This document shows, piece after piece, positions 8,848 through 16,473 of a stretch of 64,000 bases of DNA. The position numbers and the translations under genes were made by a program. Numbering within the stretch: position 1 is the stretch's first letter; each line of letters begins with the position of its first letter. Below the pieces are notes generated by a model that searched no databases, was not told where the DNA came from, and saw nothing but the letters and a program-made list of their open reading frames with translations. Origin of the DNA: CAZSLC01 sp964607675 (GTDB lineage Bacteria > Bacteroidota > Bacteroidia > Bacteroidales > UBA932); contig CAZSLC010000009.1 in assembly GCA_964607675.1 (NCBI GenBank), positions 1-64,000 of the forward strand, written 5' to 3'.

Positions 8848-9654
8848 CTAAATCTTTAACATATATTTTGAAGGGGTACAACCATATGCCTCTGTAAAAT
8901 GTTTCCTAAAAGTTTGCACATCCGTATAGCCAACCATATTGGCAACCTCTTGAACACTATATAAATTGCTTTTAAGCAAATTGGAAGAGTATTTTATCCT
9001 GATATTCTTTATTAACTCAGCAATTGAAAGACCAGTGAAATATTTTACCTTTCTATATAAAGTAGGCTGACTCATATTTAATATTTTTGTCATTTTATTG
9101 ACAGTAAAATCTGGATCGGAGAGGTTCTCGTTAATAATATAATTTAAGTTTGCAATAAAAGGACTCTTCTCTAGTAACTTTTCTGAAAAGGTAATAATAT
9201 CTTTTTCGGAATGACTATTTGAAATCACTATATTATTGATGAGTTTCTTTCTCGAATTGATCAGTTGATTGACTCTTGCCCTTATGATATTGGGTTTTAT
9301 TGGTTTTACCTGGTAGTCATCACCACCTATTTCAATACCATTAATAGTGTTCTCTTCGTCAGCAAGGGCAGTGAGAAAAATAATAGGAATAGATGATGTT
9401 TTGGGATTGTTTTTTAAAAGTTGACAGCAATCAAATCCATTCATTTTCGGCATCATCACATCGCAGATTATTATGTCAGGGATCTCTTTAATTGCTCTTT
9501 CAATACCTTCTTTTCCATCTTTGGCAAATAAAATATTGTGAGTGGATTTAAATACCTCTTTCAGATAATATCTGGTGGATGTATCATCTTCAATTATTAA
9601 GATGGTAGGTTTATCAATATTATTTATTATCTCTTCGTTTTTCATACTCGGCAT
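8848..9654 (-). CDS. Response regulator with REC and AraC-type DNA-binding domains
   Basis: About 268 residues from the ATG at 9654; a second ATG at 9645 and a TTG at 9669 are in frame, so the start is uncertain. The N-terminal receiver domain has the acidic pair IIEDD, the phosphoacceptor aspartate in PDIIICDVMMPKMNG and the conserved lysine in QVKPIKP. The C-terminal AraC domain (last 100 residues) ends TFRKHFTEAYGCTPSKYML. This is the same layout as the C-terminal part of Bacteroidota hybrid two-component regulators, but here it is a separate protein. It is the last gene of the permease-kinase operon, and no histidine kinase is encoded nearby. Confidence 0.85.
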   Translation of the reverse strand: MPSMKNEEIINNIDKPTILIIEDDTSTRYYLKEVFKSTHNILFAKDGKEGIERAIKEIPDIIICDVMMPKMNGFDCCQLLKNNPKTSSIPIIFLTALADEENTINGIEIGGDDYQVKPIKPNIIRARVNQLINSRKKLINNIVISNSHSEKDIITFSEKLLEKSPFIANLNYIINENLSDPDFTVNKMTKILNMSQPTLYRKVKYFTGLSIAELIKNIRIKYSSNLLKSNLYSVQEVANMVGYTDVQTFRKHFTEAYGCTPSKYMLKI

Positions 9655-9679
9655 TATTCGTACTCGCAATATAATTCAA

Positions 9680-10651
9680 TTAGTAAACTAGGGCACTTGC
9701 TCCAAGTATTGCTGCATCTGAATCTGGGAGTTGTGAAAGTCGAATATCAACTTTGTTTTTCCATATATCAAGTAAGTTGTCATTCATGTTTTTATTAATT
9801 GAGTCTAACATGAATGCGGCAGATTTTGTTAATCCTCCAAATAAAAAGATAGTTTTTGGTGCACTAAATGAGACAAATGTAGCAAATGACTCTCCGAGAA
9901 TTTTTCCAGTGTATTTGAAAATTTCTATGGCTAATTCGTCTCCAGCTTCAGCTGCTTGGCAAACTTTAATAGAGGTTTCGTTATCTATAACAATCCCCCT
10001 AAGCATAGTCTTCTTCTCTGGATATTTAGCTAAAAATTCTTCTGTAGTCCTTGCCACTCCTATTGCAGAGCAGTATGTCTCCAAGCACCCTTTAAGTCCG
10101 CAACTGCACTGACGACCATTTCTTATGGCAACTATATGTCCCAATTCACCTGCAAAACCATCATTTCCATAAAGAACTTTGCCATCAATGACGATACCAC
10201 TGCCAACACCTGTTCCAAGTGTTATCATTATGAAATCTTTAATCCCTTGTGCCCCTCCGTATATCATCTCTCCCATAGCTGCTGCATTAGCATCATTTGT
10301 CAAGACGACCCTGATTTTTGTCAATTCTTCAAGGTCTTTAGCAAACTCAAGACACAGAGCGGTGCCATTTATATCTTTTGCCCAAGGGAGATTAGGGGCA
10401 AACTCTATTGTCCCTTTTTTAAAATTGCCGTTTGGTGTGCCAACACCTATTCCAATTATTTGATCTTTGCTAATTTTATCTTCAACCAGTTCTTTAATTA
10501 TATTAGTCAGATTGTTAAGGTATTGAACATAATTAATCCCTTTTTCATATTTGAACGATTTACGTGCAATTATCTCTCCATTTTCTTTTACGATTCCTAT
10601 TTTTGATGATTGACCTCCTACGTCAACACCGATTGCAAATTTACCAGTCAT
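9680..10651 (-). CDS. ROK-family sugar kinase (glucokinase-like)
   Basis: A 323-residue protein with the ROK fold. The N-terminal phosphate-binding motif GVDVGGQSSKIG, the catalytic region VLTNDANAAAMGE with its aspartate, the loop ITLGTGVGSGIV and the zinc-binding motif CSCGLKGCLET are all present. ROK kinases phosphorylate glucose, N-acetylglucosamine, N-acetylmannosamine or fructose in the cytosol. The ExGH motif (ELGHIV) is consistent with a functional glucose or amino-sugar kinase. The start codon is 2 bases after the stop of the FHS permease gene, so transport and phosphorylation appear to be coupled. Exact sugar specificity is not settled by the sequence. Confidence 0.9.
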   Translation of the reverse strand: MTGKFAIGVDVGGQSSKIGIVKENGEIIARKSFKYEKGINYVQYLNNLTNIIKELVEDKISKDQIIGIGVGTPNGNFKKGTIEFAPNLPWAKDINGTALCLEFAKDLEELTKIRVVLTNDANAAAMGEMIYGGAQGIKDFIMITLGTGVGSGIVIDGKVLYGNDGFAGELGHIVAIRNGRQCSCGLKGCLETYCSAIGVARTTEEFLAKYPEKKTMLRGIVIDNETSIKVCQAAEAGDELAIEIFKYTGKILGESFATFVSFSAPKTIFLFGGLTKSAAFMLDSINKNMNDNLLDIWKNKVDIRLSQLPDSDAAILGASALVY

Positions 10652-10653
10652 AA

Positions 10654-11976
10654 TTATTTTGTGTCTATATTTTTATTAACATTCTTTGAACCAATTAATG
10701 CATAGAATAGTAAGTATGCAAGTCCTATTACTATTATCCAATAACTCTGAATAAAATTAGTCAAGTCGGCAACACCACTTTGTAGAAGTGGCAGAATACC
10801 TCCACCGCAAACCATTACCATAAAGAAACCCGATGCGGCAGGTGTGTATTTACCAAGACCTTCAACAGCCATATTAAAAATACATCCCCACATTACAGAG
10901 GTGCATAGTCCGCATAAGGCAAGAAGCATTATGCTAAGTGGAACTTCCTCTATTCCAAATGATATGTCGGTTCTAAAGGCAGGCATGTGGACGGTTGTTG
11001 TCAATGGGGTGAAAATAGCTGAAATGATGAGTATCAATCCTATAATAGAGACGAACGACATCATTTTCTTGCTTGAAATTTTGCTTCCGAGTGAGGCTCC
11101 GATTAGGCGACCGATTAACATTAAAAACCAGTATGTACCTACGATGCTCCCAGCTACGGCAGCATCCATTCCAAGACCTTCGTTGAGAATTCCTGCGCCA
11201 TCGTGAGTCATTAATAAATTAATTATATTGGGGATACCTACCTCTACACCTACGTATATGAAAATTGCAACTGTGCCAAGAATAAAGTGTCTAAAAGAGA
11301 ATGGGCTATGGGTATCTTTTATAGTTGAATTTGTGTTCTGGCTTTGGTGTGGTTCAGGAATTTTGGCAAAAGCCAAAACAATAAAAGCAAGGGCAAAAAT
11401 AGCCATTGCTATAAGAAGTGCAGGTCTGGCGGATCCTAATGTTGCTTTGGATAGATCTGACCCCATTAGGTAACCAACTAATACAGGGACGATAGTAGCT
11501 CCGATTGAATTGATGGTACCTCCAAATTGAATGAGTTGGTTTCCTTTGTTTCCGCCACCACCAAGGGTGTTGAGCATAGGATTCACAACGGCATTTAACA
11601 TGCACATAGAGAAACCAGATATAAATGCACCAATAAGGTAAACAATAAATGTAAATGTGCTGTTATCAGTGGCTTGATTGTATACATATCCTGATAGAAA
11701 AGTGATGCCAACCCCGATAAATCCAACTAATATTGCTGATAAAGCAGTGAGTTTGTAACCTTTTTTCTTCAATAGTATGCCAGCAGGTATCCCCATAAAT
11801 GCATACGCTATGAAGTTTGCAAAATTGCCAAGCTGTGATAAGAAATTGCTACTTTCGAATTGGTTTTTAACAATGACTCCCATTGGATTTTGCAGCCCTG
11901 TTACAAATGAAATCATGAAGAACAATGCAAACATCATCAAAATCGGAAGTAAATTACCAGATTTATTCTGTTTCAT
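10654..11976 (-). CDS. FHS-type MFS sugar permease
   Basis: A 440-residue protein with about twelve membrane helices in two halves joined by a polar loop near residues 215-225. It resembles the fucose-galactose-glucose/H+ symporter branch of the MFS: an N-terminal segment FFMISFVTGLQNPMG, then GIPAGILLKKKGYK, and GRLIGASLGSKISSKKMM in the second half. It likely imports a hexose or amino sugar by proton symport. It is the first gene of an operon with the ROK kinase and the REC-AraC regulator. A good promoter lies directly upstream (12029-12001). Confidence 0.85.
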   Translation of the reverse strand: MKQNKSGNLLPILMMFALFFMISFVTGLQNPMGVIVKNQFESSNFLSQLGNFANFIAYAFMGIPAGILLKKKGYKLTALSAILVGFIGVGITFLSGYVYNQATDNSTFTFIVYLIGAFISGFSMCMLNAVVNPMLNTLGGGGNKGNQLIQFGGTINSIGATIVPVLVGYLMGSDLSKATLGSARPALLIAMAIFALAFIVLAFAKIPEPHQSQNTNSTIKDTHSPFSFRHFILGTVAIFIYVGVEVGIPNIINLLMTHDGAGILNEGLGMDAAVAGSIVGTYWFLMLIGRLIGASLGSKISSKKMMSFVSIIGLILIISAIFTPLTTTVHMPAFRTDISFGIEEVPLSIMLLALCGLCTSVMWGCIFNMAVEGLGKYTPAASGFFMVMVCGGGILPLLQSGVADLTNFIQSYWIIVIGLAYLLFYALIGSKNVNKNIDTK

Positions 11977-12000
11977 ATTAGTTTAGTTTATAATTACGTC

Positions 12001-12029
12001 CAAAAGTACTAAATATTTCTTATTTACAA
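12001..12029 (-). promoter_or_regulatory. Promoter of the permease-kinase-regulator operon
   Basis: On the minus strand, TTG (12029-12027) is followed after 18 bases by TACTTTTG (12008-12001), matching the Bacteroidota -33 TTG and -7 TAnnTTTG elements. Transcription should begin near 11994, giving a leader of roughly 20 bases before the ATG at 11976. Confidence 0.6.
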
Positions 12030-12044
12030 TTATTTGTTTGGCAT

Positions 12045-12074
12045 AAAAAAACCAACAAGCATTTGCTTGTTGGT
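12045..12074 (-). terminator. Intrinsic terminator of the perR-rubrerythrin operon
   Basis: A perfect 10-bp stem, ACCAACAAGC (12051-12060) with GCTTGTTGGT (12065-12074), has a 4-base loop. Seven A residues at 12045-12051 become a T-tract on the minus strand right after the stem. It lies 24 bases past the rubrerythrin stop codon. Confidence 0.9.
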
Positions 12075-12097
12075 CCTAAAATGTAACTATAAAAAGA

Positions 12098-12673
12098 TTA
12101 GTAATTTTCCCTTTTTGGTTCAAAATATGCTTGTGGATGTTGGCAAGCTGGGCATTTTTCTGGAGCCTTTTTTCCTTTATGAACATATCCACAGTTGCGG
12201 CATTGCCAATAAATTTCTTCTTCTCTTAAAAAACTCATTTCTTTTTGAACTCTGTCTAATAATTTTAGATATCTCTCTTCGTGAGCCTCTTCAGCCCTTG
12301 ATACCATTCTAAATGTATTTGCTATCTCTTTGAATCCTTCCTCTTCTGCAATTTTAGCAAATTCTGGATACATCTCTGACCACTCTTCGTGTTCACCATT
12401 GGCTGCGGCAGCTAAATTGTCTCTTGTAGTCCCGATTGTTCCAGCGGGAAAAGATGCGGTGATTTCAACCATTCCACCTTCTAAGTATTTGAAGAACTTT
12501 TTAGCATGTTCCTTTTCTTGATCTGCTGTTTCAGAGAAAATAGCAGCTATTTGTTCGAATCCCTCTTTTTTTGCTACACTTGCAAAATAGGTGTAACGGT
12601 TTCTTGCTTGTGATTCGCCAGCAAATGATTTTAATAAATTTTGTTCGGTTTTTGTACCTTTAAGTGATGCCAT
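12098..12673 (-). CDS. rbr: Rubrerythrin
   Basis: A 191-residue protein of normal length. The N-terminal ferritin-like diiron domain (about 1-145) has the expected glutamate and histidine ligands (FAGESQARNRY, ADQEKEHAKKF, EEAHEERY). The C-terminal rubredoxin domain (about 155-190) has two CxxC pairs, CRNCGYVH and CPACQHPQ, for a single iron. Rubrerythrin reduces hydrogen peroxide to water in the cytosol of anaerobes, with electrons from NAD(P)H via rubredoxin-type partners. It is 28 bases downstream of the perR-like gene on the same strand and is followed by a strong terminator, so the two form an operon under peroxide control. Confidence 0.95.
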   Translation of the reverse strand: MASLKGTKTEQNLLKSFAGESQARNRYTYFASVAKKEGFEQIAAIFSETADQEKEHAKKFFKYLEGGMVEITASFPAGTIGTTRDNLAAAANGEHEEWSEMYPEFAKIAEEEGFKEIANTFRMVSRAEEAHEERYLKLLDRVQKEMSFLREEEIYWQCRNCGYVHKGKKAPEKCPACQHPQAYFEPKRENY

Positions 12674-12701
12674 AATTGTTGTTTTTAATTATTGATTGTT
12701 A

Positions 12702-13115
12702 TTAATTAACTGTATTTCCCTTTATAATTATATCTATACCTTCCCTTTTGAAATTTGAAATTGATTGGTTGCTGATATAATCTTCTACAATTTCTATCAG
12801 TTTGTTGTCTTCAAAGTCGCTGAAAGTCTGTTCATCTTTGTCGTATATGTGACAATGTGGATCTGTAGTTATGTCAAAATACATTTTAGATCCTTGGGAG
12901 GGGAGTCTGTTTAGTAAACCCACTTTGGCGAATGATTCGAGAACGTTATATACTGATGAAATTGTCATTTTTAATGAAGACTCTCTTAGACCATCAATTA
13001 CCATGTCTGGTGTGGCGTGGCCAAGATATTCCATAGTTTTGTATACAGCAACTCTTTGTGGGGTTGCTTTCAATCCTTTTGAACGTATTATCTTTGAGTA
13101 ATCTTTCATTTCCAT
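12702..13115 (-). CDS. perR: Fur/PerR-family peroxide regulator lacking structural-zinc cysteines
   Basis: A 137-residue Fur-family repressor. The winged helix covers about residues 10-80 (KATPQRVAVYKTM, then TISSVYNVLESFAKVGLL). A gap-free comparison with the known PerR metal site places H33, D81, H87, H89 and D100 at the regulatory metal ligands. The cysteines of the usual first CxxC are replaced by D92 and E95, and there is no C-terminal CxxC, so the structural zinc site is missing. In PerR, the regulatory iron-binding histidines are oxidised by peroxide, which releases DNA. A second in-frame ATG at 13109 is possible. The gene is co-transcribed with rubrerythrin and has a palindrome in its promoter. 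Confidence 0.85.
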   Translation of the reverse strand: MEMKDYSKIIRSKGLKATPQRVAVYKTMEYLGHATPDMVIDGLRESSLKMTISSVYNVLESFAKVGLLNRLPSQGSKMYFDITTDPHCHIYDKDEQTFSDFEDNKLIEIVEDYISNQSISNFKREGIDIIIKGNTVN

Positions 13116-13124
13116 CGTTTAATG

Positions 13125-13156
13125 CAAAATTATTTAGAATTATTCTAAATTGCAAA
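13125..13156 (-). promoter_or_regulatory. perR-rbr promoter
   Basis: On the minus strand, TTTG (13156-13153) and TAATTTTG (13132-13125) are separated by 20 bases, an excellent match to the Bacteroidota promoter consensus. The start of transcription should fall close to 13118, only a few bases before the ATG at 13115, so the mRNA may be nearly leaderless or use the ATG at 13109. Confidence 0.75.
13132..13150. promoter_or_regulatory. PerR-box-like operator
   Basis: ATTTAGAAT, T, ATTCTAAAT is a perfect 9-1-9 palindrome. Its core TTAGAATTATTCTAA has the 7-1-7 layout of PerR/Fur boxes (the Bacillus PerR box is TTATAATNATTATAA). It fills the spacer between the -33 and -7 elements of the perR-rbr promoter, so a bound repressor would block RNA polymerase directly. 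It could also affect the divergent SDR gene, which starts 55 bases away. Confidence 0.75.
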
Positions 13157-13204
13157 TTATTTTTAAAAATAATGATGATTAGTTTAAATTTGTAAAAAAA
13201 AATA

Positions 13205-14014
13205 ATGGAACCAAATAAAGGTACTTATGCTCTGGTGACAGGAGGTTCTTCTGGAATGGGGCTTGAATATGTGAGACAACTTGCAAAAAAGGGATATAAT
13301 ATCATAATTGTTGCTTTATACCAGAGTGAGACTGATATAGTTAGGGATGAATTAATGACACAATATCCCAATTTAAATATTATATCAATAGGGATAGATT
13401 TGTCAACTGTCAATGCCGCTCAGGTTTTATTTGATAAGATCAATGCCATCTCTCCTAAAATTGAAGTTGAGATATTAATAAATAATGCTGGCGTACTAAC
13501 ACCATACCACTTTGTCAATATGAACTACGGACAAATAAGTCGAATTATATTGATTCATAACCACACACTTGCATTGTTGTGTCATTTATTTATACCACAA
13601 ATGATTAATAGAAAAAAAGGCTATATCATGAATATCTCTTCATTAGCGGCGTGGTTGCCTTACCCTTTTATTTCAACATATTCTGCTACAAAGGCTTTTA
13701 CAAGACAGTTAACAAGAAGTTTGAGGTGCGAACTACGGGGAAGTGGCGTTTGCGTTTCAACGATTTATTTCGGAGCAGTTGCAACCAATTTATATAAAAT
13801 TCCCCAAAGGTGGATAGACATTGCGAAGAAGATAGGAGTGATGATCACTCCTGAAAAGGCAGCTAAAGTAGCTTTGAATATGATGCTTAAAGGTAGCTCT
13901 GGGAGAATACCTGGCTTTGTAAATAAATTTGCAATATTTATTACTTCTTTTATCCCATTGAGATTGATATCTGTTATTGAGAAGAGGGTAACTACTCATT
14001 GGAATTTAAAGTAA
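13205..14014 (+). CDS. Short-chain dehydrogenase/reductase (SDR)
   Basis: A 269-residue classical SDR. The cofactor motif TGGSSGMG (about residues 12-19) resembles the TGxxxGxG signature, NNAG follows in the fourth strand, a serine lies in MNISSLAAW and the catalytic tyrosine and lysine are in YSATK. The basic or acidic residue that decides between NADPH and NADH is not clear. The reaction is an alcohol/ketone oxidoreduction in the cytosol, substrate unknown. A -7 box TAAATTTG lies at 13185-13192. The gene is divergent from perR and could share its operator, which would link it to oxidative stress, but this is only an inference from position. Confidence 0.85.
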   Translation: MEPNKGTYALVTGGSSGMGLEYVRQLAKKGYNIIIVALYQSETDIVRDELMTQYPNLNIISIGIDLSTVNAAQVLFDKINAISPKIEVEILINNAGVLTPYHFVNMNYGQISRIILIHNHTLALLCHLFIPQMINRKKGYIMNISSLAAWLPYPFISTYSATKAFTRQLTRSLRCELRGSGVCVSTIYFGAVATNLYKIPQRWIDIAKKIGVMITPEKAAKVALNMMLKGSSGRIPGFVNKFAIFITSFIPLRLISVIEKRVTTHWNLK

Positions 14015-14106
14015 AAATCAGGCTATAACTCATAACTTTTTTATACATTAAGGAAAAAATATTAAAACAAATATTGAATTCAAGTATAAAAATTGAAATG
14101 AAATTG

Positions 14107-14114
14107 TATCTTTG
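14107..14114 (+). promoter_or_regulatory. -7 box TATCTTTG before the response regulator
   Basis: TATCTTTG fits the Bacteroidota -7 consensus, though no well-spaced TTG is visible. Transcription would begin near 14121, at a leader that folds ATTTTGT (14123-14129) and TCGA (14133-14136) against TCGACAAAAT (14141-14150). Confidence 0.45.
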
Positions 14115-14174
14115 TAACCGCAATTTTGTTATTCGATAATTCGACAAAATGAAGACATCATAAAGACTACTATT

Positions 14175-14543
14175 ATGGGAGAAAAACAAACAATTCTTAT
14201 TGCGGAGGATATTGACAATAATTATGATCTTCTTAATGTTATATTAAGAAAAGATTATAACTTAGTTAGAGCTGTAAATGGAATTGAAGCCGTAAGACTT
14301 TTTTCTGAGGTAAATCCAGATATTATATTGATGGATATGAAAATGCCTGAAATGGGAGGATTAGATGCTACACGCCTTATTAGAATGCAATCGCAAACAG
14401 TTCCAATTATTGCTGTTACCGCTTTTGCTTTTGAATCAGATAGGGAAGTAGCTATAAAAGCGGGGTGTGACGACTTCCTATCAAAACCAATTGATATACC
14501 TGTGTTGAAAAGTTTGATTAAAAAGTATTTGAATCTTAAATAA
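14175..14543 (+). CDS. Stand-alone CheY-like response regulator
   Basis: A 122-residue single receiver domain with no output domain. It has the acidic pair in IAEDIDNN, the phosphoacceptor aspartate in PDIILMDMKMPEMGG, the threonine-region AVTAFAFESD and the lysine in FLSKPID. Such proteins usually act by protein-protein contact or as phosphorelay intermediates. The stop codon overlaps the start codon of the Gate-domain membrane protein (TAATG), so the two are translationally coupled. No kinase is encoded in the window. Confidence 0.9.
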   Translation: MGEKQTILIAEDIDNNYDLLNVILRKDYNLVRAVNGIEAVRLFSEVNPDIILMDMKMPEMGGLDATRLIRMQSQTVPIIAVTAFAFESDREVAIKAGCDDFLSKPIDIPVLKSLIKKYLNLK

Positions 14544-15517
14544 TGGCTTCTGAATACAGGCAAAGGGTGATATCTTCTATAAAAGAAATTATCCCTAGTA
14601 CGCTAAAGACTTGCATATGGATTATTAAAATAACAGTAGGAGTATCTTTCGGAATACTCCTACTGCGTTATTTTAATATATTACCATGGATATCATCTGT
14701 TTTGTCCCCACTCTTTGTTTACTTTGGGCTTCCAGGAGAGGCTTCGCTTGCGTATGTTACTGGTTATTTTGTAAATGTATATTCTGCTATAGCTGTTGCT
14801 GTTACATTGAATCTTGATGTCAGGGCTGTAACAATTTTGAGTGTAATGGTACTCTGTTCCCACAATATAATTCTTGAAACAGCTGTTCAGAAAAAGACGG
14901 GTACCTCTGCATTACGAATTGTGATAACGAGAACTCTCTCTGCTTTAATACTCGGATTTGTACTAAATTTATTGATCCCCGTAGGGAAGAATGTTGCGCC
15001 AGTAGCTTTGCAAGTAGTTGATAATGATTTTTTGACCATGTTCCTTGAGTGGCTAAAATCGACTGGATTGCTTGTTTTGAAAATGACAGTTTTGATTTTT
15101 ACTTTAAACATAGCCCAACGATTGCTCGCCAATTTCGGTATAATAAAATGGCTTTCAAATTTTTTGCGTCCCTTGTTAAAAGTTTTTGGACTCCCTGCTA
15201 AAGCATCTTTTTTGTGGATAATTGCAAATATAATAGGACTTGCATATGGAGCAGCGGCGATGATAGATGAAATAAAAGCGGGTAAATTGTCAAAAGAAGA
15301 TATCAATATGACTAATATTCACATTTCTATTTCACATAGTAATTTTGAAGATCTTATCCTCCTTTCATCAATTGGAGCTGTATGGTGGATAATGCTATTA
15401 TCAAGGTGGATGATGTCTATTTTGTTGGTGTGGGGATATAAATTAGAATTAGTGATTAAAAATAAATTTTTACCTTTGCAAGATAATATATCGAGAAATG
15501 GAACAAGAGAAGATTAA
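14543..15517 (+). CDS. Nucleoside-recognition (Gate) domain membrane protein
   Basis: A 324-residue protein with about eight membrane segments in two similar halves. Each half has the Gate-domain pattern: LPWISSVLSPLFVYFGLPGEASLAY in the first half and IKWLSNFLRPLLKVFGLPAKASFLW in the second. Gate domains are found in nucleoside transporters and in the SpmA/SpmB group, whose substrate is unknown. It overlaps the response regulator by one base at its start and trxB by 20 bases at its end. Its coding sequence contains a long hairpin (14629-14672) and, near its end, a -7 box for trxB. Confidence 0.75.
   Translation: MASEYRQRVISSIKEIIPSTLKTCIWIIKITVGVSFGILLLRYFNILPWISSVLSPLFVYFGLPGEASLAYVTGYFVNVYSAIAVAVTLNLDVRAVTILSVMVLCSHNIILETAVQKKTGTSALRIVITRTLSALILGFVLNLLIPVGKNVAPVALQVVDNDFLTMFLEWLKSTGLLVLKMTVLIFTLNIAQRLLANFGIIKWLSNFLRPLLKVFGLPAKASFLWIIANIIGLAYGAAAMIDEIKAGKLSKEDINMTNIHISISHSNFEDLILLSSIGAVWWIMLLSRWMMSILLVWGYKLELVIKNKFLPLQDNISRNGTRED
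14629..14672. repeat. Long inverted repeat inside the Gate-protein coding sequence
   Basis: CAGTAGGAGTAT (14634-14645) pairs perfectly with ATACTCCTACTG (14654-14665) around an 8-base loop. After a two-base bulge on the right side, AATAA (14629-14633) pairs with TTATT (14668-14672). It lies about 90 bases inside the gene and encodes ordinary membrane-helix residues, so protein sequence alone does not require the pairing. Confidence 0.7.
15471..15478 (+). promoter_or_regulatory. -7 box TACCTTTG for trxB inside the upstream gene
   Basis: TACCTTTG lies 20 bases before the trxB ATG, within the end of the Gate-protein gene. It matches TAnnTTTG exactly but I see no TTG at the usual -33 distance. 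It would let trxB be expressed independently of the upstream pair. Confidence 0.4.
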
Positions 15518-16433
15518 ATGTTTAATAATTGGCAGTGGCCCTGCAGGTTACACTGCAGCTATTTATTTATCGAGAGCTAATTTAGCCCCTGTCATATATG
15601 AGGGAATGCAGCCAGGAGGTCAATTGACCACTACAACAGAAATTGAAAATTTCCCTGGGTATCCAAATGGAACCAGTGGAAATGAGATGATGGAAGATTT
15701 GAAGAAGCAGGCACAACGTTTTGGTGCAGATTCCAGATGGGGTGTTGTCACCGACGTGGATTTGTCGAAGAGGCCTTTCAGAGTGATGATTGATGGAGAA
15801 AAAGAGATTTTAGCCGATACAATTATAGCAGCTACTGGGGCAACGGCAAAGTATCTTGGATTAGAGTCTGAATATAAATTCAGAGGTCAAGGTGTCTCAG
15901 CTTGTGCCACTTGTGATGGGTTCTTTTACAGAGGGAAGATTGTAGCAGTAGTTGGTGGGGGTGATACAGCCTGTGAGGAGGCAACCTATTTAGCAGGATT
16001 ATCCAAAAAGGTTTACATGATTGTGCGAAGAGATGTGCTTAGAGCGTCTAAAGCTATGCAAGAGCGCGTGTTGAACACTCCAAATATTGAGGTTTTATGG
16101 AATACCAATACAAAAGAGATATTAGGCAATGAAATGGGTGTAAATGGGGTCTCATTGCTAAATAATAAAACCAATGAGCTCTTCACAAGGGGAATTGATG
16201 GTTTCTTTTTGGCTATTGGGCACCATCCCAATTCAGAGTTATTCAATAAATGGGTAGAGACTAACGGGGAAGGATATATTATTACAAAAGGTAAGAGTAC
16301 AGCAACAAATGTTCCTGGTTTTTTTGCAGCTGGAGATGTGCAAGACCCTGTTTATCGTCAAGCTATTGTGGCTGCTGCATCGGGCTGTCGCGCCGCTATT
16401 GATGTTGAGAAATTTTTACTTCAAGAAAAATAA
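15498..16433 (+). CDS. trxB: Thioredoxin reductase
   Basis: A 311-residue flavoprotein of normal length. The FAD-binding motif GSGPAGYTAAIY is at about residues 12-23, the redox-active pair CATC at 136-139, the NADPH motif GGGDTACEEA follows, and the C-terminal FAD motif FAAGDVQDPVYRQ is intact. It transfers electrons from NADPH to thioredoxin in the cytosol. The start codon overlaps the end of the Gate-protein gene by 20 bases, and bamD begins 40 bases after the stop. Confidence 0.97.
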   Translation: MEQEKIKCLIIGSGPAGYTAAIYLSRANLAPVIYEGMQPGGQLTTTTEIENFPGYPNGTSGNEMMEDLKKQAQRFGADSRWGVVTDVDLSKRPFRVMIDGEKEILADTIIAATGATAKYLGLESEYKFRGQGVSACATCDGFFYRGKIVAVVGGGDTACEEATYLAGLSKKVYMIVRRDVLRASKAMQERVLNTPNIEVLWNTNTKEILGNEMGVNGVSLLNNKTNELFTRGIDGFFLAIGHHPNSELFNKWVETNGEGYIITKGKSTATNVPGFFAAGDVQDPVYRQAIVAAASGCRAAIDVEKFLLQEK

Positions 16434-16473
16434 GTTGGCTTGATATTTGACACCATTAACAAAAAATCAGTTT

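Noticed and set aside
10136..10606. A 156-codon open frame on the plus strand opposite the ROK kinase
   Set aside because: The ROK kinase on the other strand has all its motifs; this frame is cysteine- and phenylalanine-rich shadow sequence.
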